64,000 bases of DNA from Lacisediminihabitans sp040549465 (GTDB lineage Bacteria; Actinomycetota; Actinomycetes; Actinomycetales; Microbacteriaceae). The notes under the pieces were generated by a model. It was not told the origin of the DNA. It searched no databases and was given only the letters and a program-made list of their open reading frames with translations. This document shows, one piece after another, positions 25,353 to 33,790 of the stretch (positions within the stretch are counted from its first letter, which is position 1; each line of letters opens with the position of its first letter). Both the position numbers and the translations under genes were made by a program. The stretch is from NCBI RefSeq assembly GCF_040549465.1, contig NZ_JBEPTL010000002.1, positions 62,001 to 126,000 of the forward strand, in the 5' to 3' direction.

Positions 25353-26129
25353 TCAGTCTTTCGATCGCGTGAGCCGTGCCGCCAGCCGGTCGACGATCGG
25401 CAGGAACGCGGATGCCCACACCCGGTATCCGCGATCGTTCGGGTGAAAGAAATCTGCTGCAACCTGGTTGAGCGCATAACGTGCTCCGGTCTGCCGCCGC
25501 GTGGTCGCGTGCAGTGGCGCGACCTCGAAGCCGTGTCGCGTGGCCAGCCGGTGCACGATCGCATTCGCCAGGCGCGCCCTGCGCTCCGCAGCGCCGAAAT
25601 AGAACGACGGCACCTCGGCCACGATCGCGCTCTTCGGCAGCGCGGAGTAGATCGTCTCCAACTCGCGTTCGAAGCGTTCCGCATCGAACTGGGCGATGTC
25701 GTTCGCGCCGATCGCCACCGTCATGATGTCGGGATCGAGGTCCGTGAGTGCCGGCAGTTGCGCGGCGATGGCCTCCCGCAGCCGCGCCCCGGAGACACTG
25801 AGATTGATGACGCGCACCGTATTTCCGGTCGCCGTGCGCAGGTGTGCGGCGATCAGTCCGACGTAGCTTCGTCCCGGCCTGCTGCCGCCGACCCCCTGCG
25901 CAGCCGAATCGCCGATGGCGACGTAGAGCAGTTCGCCCTTCTTCTCGCGCTGTTCGTTCCACCAGCGCGCATTGAGGTGCAGGGTGTTCGCGATGGTCGC
26001 GGCCCCGGCCGTGCTGCGTCGACGCACGAGCTCGCGCGCGACGAAGAAGCCGGGGGCGAGTACGGTCACGGCAGAGACGCCGCCGATGAGCCATGCCGTT
26101 CGTTTGCCGCTCGAAGGTTTGCTGGTCAT
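25353..26129 (-). CDS. SGNH/GDSL hydrolase, membrane-anchored
   Basis: A 258-aa esterase/lipase-type hydrolase with an N-terminal membrane anchor (about residues 12-32). The SGNH blocks are visible: GDS at 73-75 (block I), SGARLRE (block II), GANDI (block III), and the final HPNDRGY with catalytic Asp/His. The active site likely faces the outside. Its natural substrate is unknown. It is 25 bp upstream of radA in the same direction and may be cotranscribed. Confidence 0.88.
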   Translation of the reverse strand: MTSKPSSGKRTAWLIGGVSAVTVLAPGFFVARELVRRRSTAGAATIANTLHLNARWWNEQREKKGELLYVAIGDSAAQGVGGSRPGRSYVGLIAAHLRTATGNTVRVINLSVSGARLREAIAAQLPALTDLDPDIMTVAIGANDIAQFDAERFERELETIYSALPKSAIVAEVPSFYFGAAERRARLANAIVHRLATRHGFEVAPLHATTRRQTGARYALNQVAADFFHPNDRGYRVWASAFLPIVDRLAARLTRSKD

Positions 26130-26153
26130 CGTCGAAATGCTACGCCGCCCGTG

Positions 26154-26330
26154 TTACAGCGCGAGCGTGAATCCGACATGAGCCGCGGTGAATCCGAGTC
26201 GGGTGTAGAAGCGATGCGCGGCCTCCCTGGAGGCATCCGATGTCAGCTGCACCAGGTTGCAGTCGCGGCACACGGCCTCGATCTGCATCCGGGTGGCAGC
26301 GGCCCTGACCAGTCCCGGGATGAATGTCAG
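26154..26330 (-). pseudogene. GNAT acetyltransferase C-terminal remnant
   Basis: Reading the minus strand gives GLVRAAATRMQIEAVCRDC, then LVQLTSDASREAAHRFYTRLGF and a TAA stop. This is the acetyl-CoA-binding end of a GNAT protein. Upstream in the same frame is a stop at 26331-26333, and no start or N-terminal half is present. It is therefore a decayed gene next to the tRNA. Confidence 0.6.
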
Positions 26331-26474
26331 CTACGTCGTCGCGATCACCGGGGCGACTGGCCGTCGATCACGAGGTCGAAGGATGCGAGTGTCACCCCTC
26401 CGGCTTCACCACCGAGTGCAGATGCCACCGCCTCCAGGATGAGCCTCGCCCTGCTCTGTACTAGGATCGTCCCC

Positions 26475-26564
26475 GGAACCGTGTCCGAGCGGCCGAAGGT
26501 GCAACTCTCGAAAAGTTGTGTGGGTGAGAGCCCACCGTGGGTTCAAATCCCACCGGTTCCGCCA
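26475..26564 (+). tRNA. tRNA-Ser(CGA)
   Basis: A 90-base class II tRNA folds with acceptor GGAACCG/CGGTTCC, discriminator G and encoded CCA. The anticodon stem CAACT/AGTTG carries loop CTCGAAA with anticodon CGA (26509-26511). A long variable arm (GTGGGTGAGAGCCCAC) and T arm (GTGGGTTCAAATCCCAC) complete it. It reads UCG codons. It borders the accessory region and is a potential integration site. Confidence 0.95.
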
Positions 26565-26571
26565 CACGAAT

Positions 26572-26613
26572 GCCCCAAAGTCCTTGATTTATCAAGGATA
26601 TTGGGGCGTTTCT
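26572..26613 (+). terminator. Terminator after tRNA-Ser
   Basis: GCCCCAA and TCCTTGA arms pair with TCAAGGA and TTGGGGC (inner bulge), followed by GTTTCTC. It lies 8 bases past the tRNA CCA end. Confidence 0.75.
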
Positions 26614-27116
26614 CTTCCCTGCTCAGGACCAGCGGTAACGCAGCGGCAACGGAATATCTGTGAGCTGGTGTGAGCAACCGCTCGATGTGGCGCAGATCGG
26701 GAGACGTCTCCTTGAGCGCGGGCTAGCTAGCCCGCAGCATCCTCGCGAGGATCAACCGGCTTGTCTGTGACGTGTTGGAGCGGAGGCCAGTCAACGTCGA
26801 CGTCAACGTCAGCGCCTTGGTGACGGTGAGGGAACTGCGCCGCCGTATTCCCGAACGCTGATAGACGCATCGATCTGTGGCTATGTCAACTCAAAGTGGC
26901 CCCGGGGTGAGGGCTAAATCTGGCCCCACCTGATGACTTGCCGGGGGTGGCCAACACGTCATTTCGTGAGTGCGTCTCCGCGCCGACAAGAACGGCGGCC
27001 TTTCTGGGGTGGTCTCGATCGGTCGCAACCGTTTCTGAGAAAGTCAGCTCGTGCGTTTGACGCCGGGTTCATCGGGCTTGATGTCGGGCAGGCTGGTCAC
27101 CTGCGATCGCCAGCGG
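26614..27116. other. Gene-poor stretch after tRNA-Ser
   Basis: No convincing coding region, RNA gene or strong repeat is visible in these 500 bases. The content looks like debris of older insertions next to the tRNA. Confidence 0.4.
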
Positions 27117-27398
27117 CAAGGTGATCGAAACCACCACAGGGCGCACATTCGACGGCAAAGCTGCCAACGGCGGTCGCGACTACTGGGGCAATCCTGTGGT
27201 GCCCGGAATCGCGCCGAGCCGGGGAGAGCCTTCAGCGCTTCCAGTAGCACACCCGCCAGCGCACTCGCGGTGCTCGCCAATATGGGCGTCTCCGTCGGAA
27301 CACCGCTCATCGGAGGCTGGCTGCTACTCGTCTCTGGCGGTGTTGCGCTGACCATCGAGTGGGCGAGAAGGCGTTCCAGCACACGGCGAAGTAGCTAA
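27117..27398 (+). pseudogene. Remnant of secreted beta-helix protein with LPXTG-like anchor
   Basis: In frame 1 the text reads VIETTTGRTFDGKAANGGR then DYWGNPVVPGIAPSRGE, which resembles the end of parallel beta-helix/choice-of-anchor proteins (DFWGNPVP...). After a frameshift, frame 3 gives VLANMGVSVGTP, a hydrophobic helix and the basic tail WARRRSSTRRSS. That is the arrangement of a sortase sorting signal with the LPXTG site degraded to LANMG. No intact start exists. Confidence 0.5.
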
Positions 27399-27400
27399 AA

Positions 27401-28273
27401 GTGCCCCACTCGGACAATTCGCGGCGGTGGGCGACAGCCGACGCGGACACGGTCGAATACCGGGTGCCAGCGCCTCAAGGAGGTATTCGGGTGCGCGAAT
27501 ATCGGCCCCGGTATCCGCAGCGTGCTCGCCGACTCCGCCTCGGCGAAGACCTTCCGATCCTCATCTGGATGCACGGAGGAGGGTTCCGGTCCGGCAACCT
27601 CGATATGAATGAGGCTCACCTGGTCGCGTCCGAGTTGGCAGCCCGCACCCCGGCGGTGGTGATTTCCGTCGATTATCGCCTCGCCGGAGCAGGCCTGCAC
27701 TACCCAGAACCTCTCGACGATGTGCACTCGGTATGGCAATGGGTTGCCGCTGGTAACGCCGGTGCCGGTGCTGTCGCGATGGGCGGAGCGAGCGCGGGGG
27801 GCAACCTCGCGACTGCGTCAGTGCTGAGATTGACAGTGAACGCCGGGCGGGTGGCTTCCGCCCTTCTGCTGGCGTACCCGGTCGTACATTTCCCGGTGCC
27901 TGCCCTGCCATTCGAAATCACGCAGACCATCGATCGCGAGCTGCCCAATATGTTGAGATTCTCGCCAGAAACGATTGAAGAGATGTTTCTCAACCATGTG
28001 GGCAGGATTACCGATCTTCCCGTCGAAACCGTACCGGGTCTCGGATCGCTGACGGGATTCCCGCCAACAACCTTGGTCATAAGCGAATTCGACGACCTGC
28101 GCCCGTCGGCAGAGTTGCTCGTCAGGCAGCTCGAGCAAGCCGGTGTTCCAGTGCGACGGCATCTGGCTTTGGCAATGGAGCATGGTCACCTCGATCTCAC
28201 GCTGAACATCGCAGAAGTGGATGCCTCGCTCGCCGTGTTCGTCGATGCACTCAGGCAGTTAAGGATGTCCTGA
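27401..28273 (+). CDS. Alpha/beta hydrolase, hormone-sensitive-lipase-like esterase
   Basis: A 290-aa cytoplasmic esterase of family IV. The oxyanion motif HGGGFRSG is at about residues 63-70, the nucleophile elbow is GGASAGGN, and the acid and histidine are in SEFDDLRPS and MEHGHLD. Such enzymes hydrolyse short-chain esters or lactones. The GTG start at 27401 follows the pseudogene by only 2 bases, so the upstream promoter is unclear. It is the first intact gene of the accessory region. Confidence 0.9.
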   Translation: MPHSDNSRRWATADADTVEYRVPAPQGGIRVREYRPRYPQRARRLRLGEDLPILIWMHGGGFRSGNLDMNEAHLVASELAARTPAVVISVDYRLAGAGLHYPEPLDDVHSVWQWVAAGNAGAGAVAMGGASAGGNLATASVLRLTVNAGRVASALLLAYPVVHFPVPALPFEITQTIDRELPNMLRFSPETIEEMFLNHVGRITDLPVETVPGLGSLTGFPPTTLVISEFDDLRPSAELLVRQLEQAGVPVRRHLALAMEHGHLDLTLNIAEVDASLAVFVDALRQLRMS

Positions 28274-28656
28274 TTTTTCTGCTCCGCAATAGACAGCCGC
28301 CTGGGTTGGCTATCGCCCGGGACTGCTGTCGAATCCTTTGACCTAGAAAGCGTCCAGCGAGCATATTAAGAGCTCACCCGCTGGCGTCCGTAGACCGACG
28401 ATGAGCGGGCAGCATTTGACGGCGCTCCCGGAGACGGATTTATAGGCTCATTCGGACTTCGAGGGGTGCCCGCACGGGAACGACTAACCCACAATCGACC
28501 CCCTCATGGTCGGATGTCGGCGTCGAGAGCCGAGATTCCGTCGTGGTTATGACCATGGTTTATCCCTATCGTCCCGCCGGGTATGGCCCCTTCAGCACCG
28601 AGAGTGCGGGACCTTCGACCCGCGCTCGTGAATCGGTCGATGTCACGGTGGTGTCT
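28274..28656. other. Intergenic stretch before the VIT transporter gene
   Basis: These 383 bases contain no convincing gene. The open frame that extends the transporter upstream from 28543 lacks membrane or family sequence. A promoter for the transporter operon is expected here but no clear boxes are seen. Confidence 0.4.
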
Positions 28657-29385
28657 ATGACTCTGACCGGCGTTTTGCACACTCACCCGGACGAACCTCA
28701 CGCCGGCAACGTCTCGGGTCGCCTGAACTGGCTTCGCGCCGGAGTCCTTGGGGCGAACGACGGGATCGTCTCGGTCGCTGCGATCGTTGTCGGTGTCGCC
28801 AGCGCCGGAGCGGGCACGCCGGCAATCATCACGGCGGGTGCCGCGGGTCTCGTCGGCGGAGCGATCTCGATGGCTCTCGGCGAATATGTCTCCGTGAGCA
28901 GCCAGAGCGACAGCCAGAAAGCTCTGATCGAGAAGGAGAGAGCGGAGTTGCGGGATGATCCCGAGGGTGAACTCGAAGAGTTGGTTGGACTCTATCAGCA
29001 GCAGGGCCTCGCGTCGGCAACTGCGCGATCCATTGCCGTCGAGCTCACGGCCCATGATGCCCTCCGTGCCCACCTCATCACCGAACTCAACATCTCCGAG
29101 GAAGATGTCGTGAGTGCCTGGCATGCCGCGTGGGTCTCGGCCGTCGCGTTTACCCTCGGTTCTGTCCTGCCTTTCGCTGCGATCATCCTGCTCCCGCTGT
29201 CCGTGCGCATTCCGGTCACGTTCGCGGCGGTCATCGTGGCGCTCGCTGTTCTCGGGGTGGTCGGTGCGCGCCTCGGAGGAGGCCCGGTCGTGCGTGCGGT
29301 TGTGCGGATCGTCATCGGCGGAGCTGCCGCTCTCACCGCGACCTTCGCGATCGGCAGCCTGCTCGGCAGCTCAGGCATCGGATGA
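28657..29385 (+). CDS. VIT1/CCC1-family iron/manganese transporter
   Basis: A 242-aa membrane protein. VIT-family signatures are WLRAGVLGANDGIVS at the N-terminus, GAISMALGEYVSVSSQ, and a cytosolic acidic helix (DPEGELEELVGLY, AHDALRAHLI) that binds metal in the plant homologue. Three more helices end the protein. It probably moves Fe2+ or Mn2+ out of the cytoplasm. The ATG at 28657 matches family starts. It is coupled by a 4-base overlap to the metal ATPase gene. Confidence 0.88.
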   Translation: MTLTGVLHTHPDEPHAGNVSGRLNWLRAGVLGANDGIVSVAAIVVGVASAGAGTPAIITAGAAGLVGGAISMALGEYVSVSSQSDSQKALIEKERAELRDDPEGELEELVGLYQQQGLASATARSIAVELTAHDALRAHLITELNISEEDVVSAWHAAWVSAVAFTLGSVLPFAAIILLPLSVRIPVTFAAVIVALAVLGVVGARLGGGPVVRAVVRIVIGGAAALTATFAIGSLLGSSGIG

Positions 29386-31253
29386 CCGTGCCGCGTGGCG
29401 CAGGCGGTCGCACGACGCCGCTGGCCCTGCGCTACCCGGTCGTCGATCTGACTCTCCTCGTCGGCGCGATCGCGGCGCTATTGTGGGCTTTGAACCTCGT
29501 CGATGGAGCGAGGTGGGTCTGCAGCATCTTCGTCATCGCGGTCGCCGTCTACGAAGCTCTGCTCATGGTCCGACAGCTGCGCAAAGGCATCTTCGGCATA
29601 GACATCCTCGCCATCGTGGCCATCATCGCGACGGTGCTCGTAGGCGAGGTCATCGCCAGCATGATCATCGTGCTGATGGTGTCGGGCGGTAAGGCGCTCG
29701 AGGATTTCGCCCAGGGGCGAGCACAACGCGAACTGACGTCGCTCCTCGAACGGGAGCCACAAATCGCTCACGTCGTCGAGAGCGGCACCCATCGGATCGT
29801 GGATGTCGCGGCCAGCGATGTGCGGATCGGCGACGTCGTGATGGTGCGCGCTAGCGAGGTCGTTCCGGTCGACGCCGAGCTTCTGTCTGCGAGTGCGTCG
29901 TTCGACGAATCGTCCCTCACCGGCGAGAGCATGCCGGTGACCCGTGTCGCCGGTGACCCGGTTCTGAGCGGGTCGGTCAACGGCAATTCCTCAGCGAATC
30001 TGGTTGCCACTGCCCTTGCCGAGGACAGCCAGTTCCAGGCGATTGTCGCCCTCGTTCGCCAGGCGGCGGGAAACCGCGCACCCGTCGTTCGTCTCGCCGA
30101 TCGGTTCGCCATCCCGTTCACCCTGCTCTCACTTGTGATCGGCGCTATCGCCTGGGCTGTATCGACGGACTCGATGCGATTTGCGGAGGTCCTCGTCCTC
30201 GCCACTCCGTGTCCGCTCGTCCTCGCGGCACCGGTCGCCTTCATGGGCGGCATGAGTCGGGCAGCGCGGCTCGGCATCATCGTGAAGGGCGGTGGGGTCC
30301 TCGAAATGATCTCCCGCACGAAGACGGCGGTATTCGATAAGACTGGAACCCTGACCGAGGGACGGCCGGCGATCACCCGGGTGGAGACGGTGGGCGCACG
30401 TGATCCGGATGAGATTCTCGCCCTCGTCGGGTCCGCCGAGCAGCTCTCGTCTCACGTGCTGGCGGCGTCCATTGTCCATGAGGTCGAGCGCCGCGGACTC
30501 TTGGTCGTCGAAGCAACGAACTCGACCGAGATCGCGGCCCGCGGGGTCACCGCTGAAGTGAACGGGCAGACCGTAGATGTCGGCACTCTCGGCTTCATTC
30601 AGGATCGCGCCCCGGACGTGCGGGAGTCATCGCTCTCAGGCGGAGAGCTCGCCATCTACGTTGCAATCGACCGGGAGTTCGCGGGGGCGATCATCGCCAC
30701 TGACCCCGTTCGGTCGAATGCCCGGGCGACGATTGCCGCTCTTCGCGGGCTCGGAATCGGCCACGTTACGATGTTGACAGGGGATGCCAAGTTGACGGCA
30801 GATCACGTGGCCAGTCAGCTTGATATCGACACGGTCGAGGCGAACTGTCTGCCCGGCGACAAGCTGACGTTTGTGGCAGCTCTCGCCAATCGGCCTGTGC
30901 TTATGATCGGCGATGGTGTCAACGATTCGCCGGCGCTCGCTGCGGCCGACGTCGGCATCGCGATGGGTGCGCGGGGAGCGTCTGCGGCCAGTGAGTCTGC
31001 GGGTGCTGTGATCCTCGAGGACGACATCTCCCTGGTCGCCGAGGCGGTACTCATCGGCCATGACACGGTGAAGATCGCGCTTCAGAGCATCTGGCTCGGT
31101 ATCGGTCTCAGCGTCGGACTCATGCTCGTTGCGGCATTTGGCGTGATTCCAGCGACGCTCGGCGCAGGGATTCAGGAGGTCGTGGATGTCGCCACCATCC
31201 TCAACGCCCTTCGCGCGATTCACGCGAAAGAGCACACCTCATTCGCACGCTAG
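29382..31253 (+). CDS. P1B-type heavy-metal ATPase lacking an N-terminal metal-binding domain
   Basis: A 623-aa metal-transporting ATPase. It has the TGES actuator motif (SLTGESMPVT), the membrane motif T-P-C-P (Thr275-Pro-Cys277), the phosphorylation site DKTGT at D319, and the hinge GDGVNDSPALAAAD. No N-terminal CxxC domain is present. TPC-type P1B ATPases are less studied than CPC copper and zinc pumps, so metal identity is open. Its ATG overlaps the VIT gene stop, suggesting the two act on related metals such as Fe or Mn. Confidence 0.88.
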   Translation: MTVPRGAGGRTTPLALRYPVVDLTLLVGAIAALLWALNLVDGARWVCSIFVIAVAVYEALLMVRQLRKGIFGIDILAIVAIIATVLVGEVIASMIIVLMVSGGKALEDFAQGRAQRELTSLLEREPQIAHVVESGTHRIVDVAASDVRIGDVVMVRASEVVPVDAELLSASASFDESSLTGESMPVTRVAGDPVLSGSVNGNSSANLVATALAEDSQFQAIVALVRQAAGNRAPVVRLADRFAIPFTLLSLVIGAIAWAVSTDSMRFAEVLVLATPCPLVLAAPVAFMGGMSRAARLGIIVKGGGVLEMISRTKTAVFDKTGTLTEGRPAITRVETVGARDPDEILALVGSAEQLSSHVLAASIVHEVERRGLLVVEATNSTEIAARGVTAEVNGQTVDVGTLGFIQDRAPDVRESSLSGGELAIYVAIDREFAGAIIATDPVRSNARATIAALRGLGIGHVTMLTGDAKLTADHVASQLDIDTVEANCLPGDKLTFVAALANRPVLMIGDGVNDSPALAAADVGIAMGARGASAASESAGAVILEDDISLVAEAVLIGHDTVKIALQSIWLGIGLSVGLMLVAAFGVIPATLGAGIQEVVDVATILNALRAIHAKEHTSFAR

Positions 31254-31557
31254 TCGCTCACTCTCGCGTACCTATCGACGGATCGAGGCGCGAGAGGGAT
31301 TCTGCGCTGAGTATTGGGGTCGCGGTTCGGCGAGCACGACCTAAGAATGGTTTTCCGTAAAGGGGATACGGCTCAAGGCTCTAGTAGACTGTCCCGACGC
31401 GTTCTGATCGACCCTCACCCGTGAGGGAATGCCGGAGTCATCCCGTTCACAAGAGTCGGAGGAGAAGGTTCAGCGTCTCGAAGGGCCAGAGCACCTGAAT
31501 CGCTTGGCATCGGAGCACCGAGGCACTCGGTCGACCGGGCGTGTGTGAATATTCCGG
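31254..31557. other. Convergent gap between metal ATPase and multicopper oxidase genes
   Basis: A short hairpin CCCTCA-CCCG-TGAGGG lies at 31412-31427. No coding region is visible. Confidence 0.4.
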
Positions 31558-33024
31558 TTAGCTCACGGTGATGATGCCCATCATGCCGTTGTCTTCGTGG
31601 TCGAGGATGTGGCAGTGGTAGACGGTGGTGCCGGTGAAGTCCTCGAAGGCGATGCGTACCCTGGATCGGCTGTGTGCGGGGACGTTGACGACGTCCTGCC
31701 AAGTGGGTGTGAGACTCGCGTTGCCGCCGATCTCGATGACCTGCATTGGCCAGACGTGAAGGTGGAAGGGATGATCCATCGGACTTGTGTTGACGATGGT
31801 CCATTCCTCGACCGTGCCGGCGGCGACGGTTTGATCGACGCGGCTGGCATCGAATCCGCGACCGTCGATGGTGAATCCCATCGTCGATCCGCCCATCCCC
31901 GAGCCGCCCATGGCGAAGGTGAGTGTTCTTTTCCCAGCGATCGGCTGGGAACGGATGTCACGGGGGGAGGAAGTCGGGGGAGGCGGAAACGACGTGGTCG
32001 GCTCCGCACCGGAGACGTGCACCGTGGCGAGTGTGGCGGTGTCGCCGGACTGCGTGTTTCCGCCCATCATGCCCGCTGGCGTGCCGCGGTCCACCGGGTG
32101 CGCCTGCAATACGGAGGTGCCGGCTGCCAGGGTGACGAGAACGTCGGCCCGGTTTCCGGGCATCAGCGTGAGGGAATCAACCCGCCGTGGGGTGGCGAAC
32201 CTGCCGGAGTCGTTTCCGAGGAGGTGGAGGGTCTGCCCGTCGAGCCGGAGGTCGAGGTAGCGGGAGGTGCAGGCATTGATGATCCGCCACCGTTCCCGGT
32301 CTCCCGGATGCGCGTTCATGGTCGCGCCGACCTGTCCGTTCAGTAGCACGGTCGTGCCTTCTCGTCCGCTCATCCGGTCCATCTGCGATGCCACCGCGAT
32401 GGTCCCGGACGCGTCGAAGGTGATATCCGAAACGATGAGGACTCGCTCGGTCGTTGCGGGGATCGGCGTCGGGTCTTCGACGATGATCGCGCCGTACAGA
32501 CCGCCGAACACCTGCGCCGCGGCCATCCCGTGATGGTGCGGGTGATACCAGAACGCCCCGGGTGGATGGTCTGCCGGGATCTCGTAACGGTAGTCGGCTG
32601 TCGTTCCCGCATCGATACGGCGCAACACGTTATCGCTCGATCCCTCCGGAGACACATGAAGGCCGTGCGTGTGCAGGTTCGTCGGATCGTCGAGGCGGTT
32701 CGCGAGCGCCACCTTTATCGTGTCCCCAGGGTGCACGAGGAGTGTCGGCCCGGGAAGCGATCCGTTATAGCTCAGGGCGTCGACCGTTGTCCCGCTGATG
32801 GTGATCGGGGATCGGCTCGCGGTGAGAGCGACCTCAAGCAGCCCATTCGCGCTGCGAATCAGTTCCGGTTGGGTGAGCATCTTCCCGCTCGGCGAGGGAG
32901 TCGAAGGTGACGTGGACTGCCCGGTCGTCGACCAGTCCCACACGAGTCCCGCGCCGCCGGCGAGGACTAACGCACCGCCAACACCGCCAAGGGTCAGGGC
33001 CGTGCGCCGGCTGATCGGATCCAT
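31558..33024 (-). CDS. Tat-exported multicopper oxidase
   Basis: A 488-aa copper oxidase of the CueO/CopA type. The N-terminus carries a Tat signal (SRRTALTLGG). Copper-ligand motifs are all visible: HTHG, WYHPHHHG, HPFHLHVWP and HCHILDHEDNGMMG at the C-terminus. It likely oxidises Cu(I) or Fe(II) outside the cytoplasm for metal detoxification. The start codon overlaps the SHOCT gene stop. Methionine-rich segments (GSGMGGSTMGF) are typical of copper-tolerance oxidases. Confidence 0.93.
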   Translation of the reverse strand: MDPISRRTALTLGGVGGALVLAGGAGLVWDWSTTGQSTSPSTPSPSGKMLTQPELIRSANGLLEVALTASRSPITISGTTVDALSYNGSLPGPTLLVHPGDTIKVALANRLDDPTNLHTHGLHVSPEGSSDNVLRRIDAGTTADYRYEIPADHPPGAFWYHPHHHGMAAAQVFGGLYGAIIVEDPTPIPATTERVLIVSDITFDASGTIAVASQMDRMSGREGTTVLLNGQVGATMNAHPGDRERWRIINACTSRYLDLRLDGQTLHLLGNDSGRFATPRRVDSLTLMPGNRADVLVTLAAGTSVLQAHPVDRGTPAGMMGGNTQSGDTATLATVHVSGAEPTTSFPPPPTSSPRDIRSQPIAGKRTLTFAMGGSGMGGSTMGFTIDGRGFDASRVDQTVAAGTVEEWTIVNTSPMDHPFHLHVWPMQVIEIGGNASLTPTWQDVVNVPAHSRSRVRIAFEDFTGTTVYHCHILDHEDNGMMGIITVS

Positions 33025-33275
33025 CAGGTCGTGAGTCCGAGAGCGGACAAACGCTCCCGATACTCCTCGGTGGTCACATCACCCCTGGCGTAACGCTCGT
33101 CGAGGATCTGCTTCGCGGACGGCTCTGCACCGGGCTGGGCCGAAGACGCCGGCGGGCTTGTGCGGCGGCCGGAGAACACCCGTATGAGCACGACCACGAG
33201 GATCACCACGCCGACAACCACCAGCGCACCATAACCCCACGTCCACCCGCTCATTCCGTAGTTACCCCACATCAT
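33024..33275 (-). CDS. SHOCT-domain small membrane protein
   Basis: An 83-aa protein with one membrane helix (about residues 13-34) and a C-terminal SHOCT motif (LDERYARGDVTTEEYRERLSAL). The N-terminus MMWGNYGMSGWTWG is Met/Trp/Gly-rich, which may interact with copper. Such proteins commonly sit next to multicopper oxidases and its stop overlaps that gene start. Confidence 0.85.
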   Translation of the reverse strand: MMWGNYGMSGWTWGYGALVVVGVVILVVVLIRVFSGRRTSPPASSAQPGAEPSAKQILDERYARGDVTTEEYRERLSALGLTT

Positions 33276-33459
33276 CTCGACACCTCATCACTTCGATTCG
33301 CTCGTGCAGTTGAATCAAGTCTTTCCGATCGCGTTGATGCTCGACAGGCCATAGGTCCCGTCAATATAAATGAACGGCGATCAGGATCGTCGCGTCGAGA
33401 GGCCGTTACGGAGCACTCACCCTGCTCGTGGAAGATTCGTTCAATATCGACTAAATCGT

Positions 33460-33759
33460 TCACGCGAGGGTGAGGAATAGTTTTTCGAGTTCGTCGACTG
33501 TGAGTGTGTTGTCGGGGTCGTTCGGTGTAGCGACGCAGCGGCGCATTGCGGATGAAACGATTGTGAATCCGGCCCGATCGAGGGCGCTGGACACCGCGGC
33601 AAGCTGCGTGACCACTGCCCTGCAGTCGCCGCCGCTCTCGACGGCAGCGATCACCGCGATGAGCTGTCCCTGCGCCCGCCGGAGTCGATTGAGGATCTTC
33701 TTCATCTCCGCAGCGGCTTCTGTCGACTCGGCGCCGGGGTGGGGGGCACTGGTGGTCAT
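33460..33759 (-). CDS. CsoR-family repressor with CstR-like sensing site
   Basis: A 99-aa all-helical DUF156 regulator. The copper triad of CsoR is Cys-His-Cys; here positions are Cys46, Ala71 and Cys75, with the correct 29-residue spacing between cysteines. Loss of the histidine is the feature that separates persulfide sensors (CstR) from copper sensors. It is encoded 31 bp downstream of a CoA-disulfide-reductase/rhodanese gene, fitting sulfur-stress regulation. The ATG at 33759 is chosen because upstream codons do not match the family. Confidence 0.85.
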   Translation of the reverse strand: MTTSAPHPGAESTEAAAEMKKILNRLRRAQGQLIAVIAAVESGGDCRAVVTQLAAVSSALDRAGFTIVSSAMRRCVATPNDPDNTLTVDELEKLFLTLA

Positions 33760-33790
33760 TCGTTCTCTCCAAAAGGTGGGTGAAAGGGCA

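Noticed and set aside
33460..33759. A copper-sensing CsoR for the nearby multicopper oxidase
   Set aside because: The metal-binding His is replaced by Ala and the operator lies before the CoADR-rhodanese gene rather than before the oxidase.
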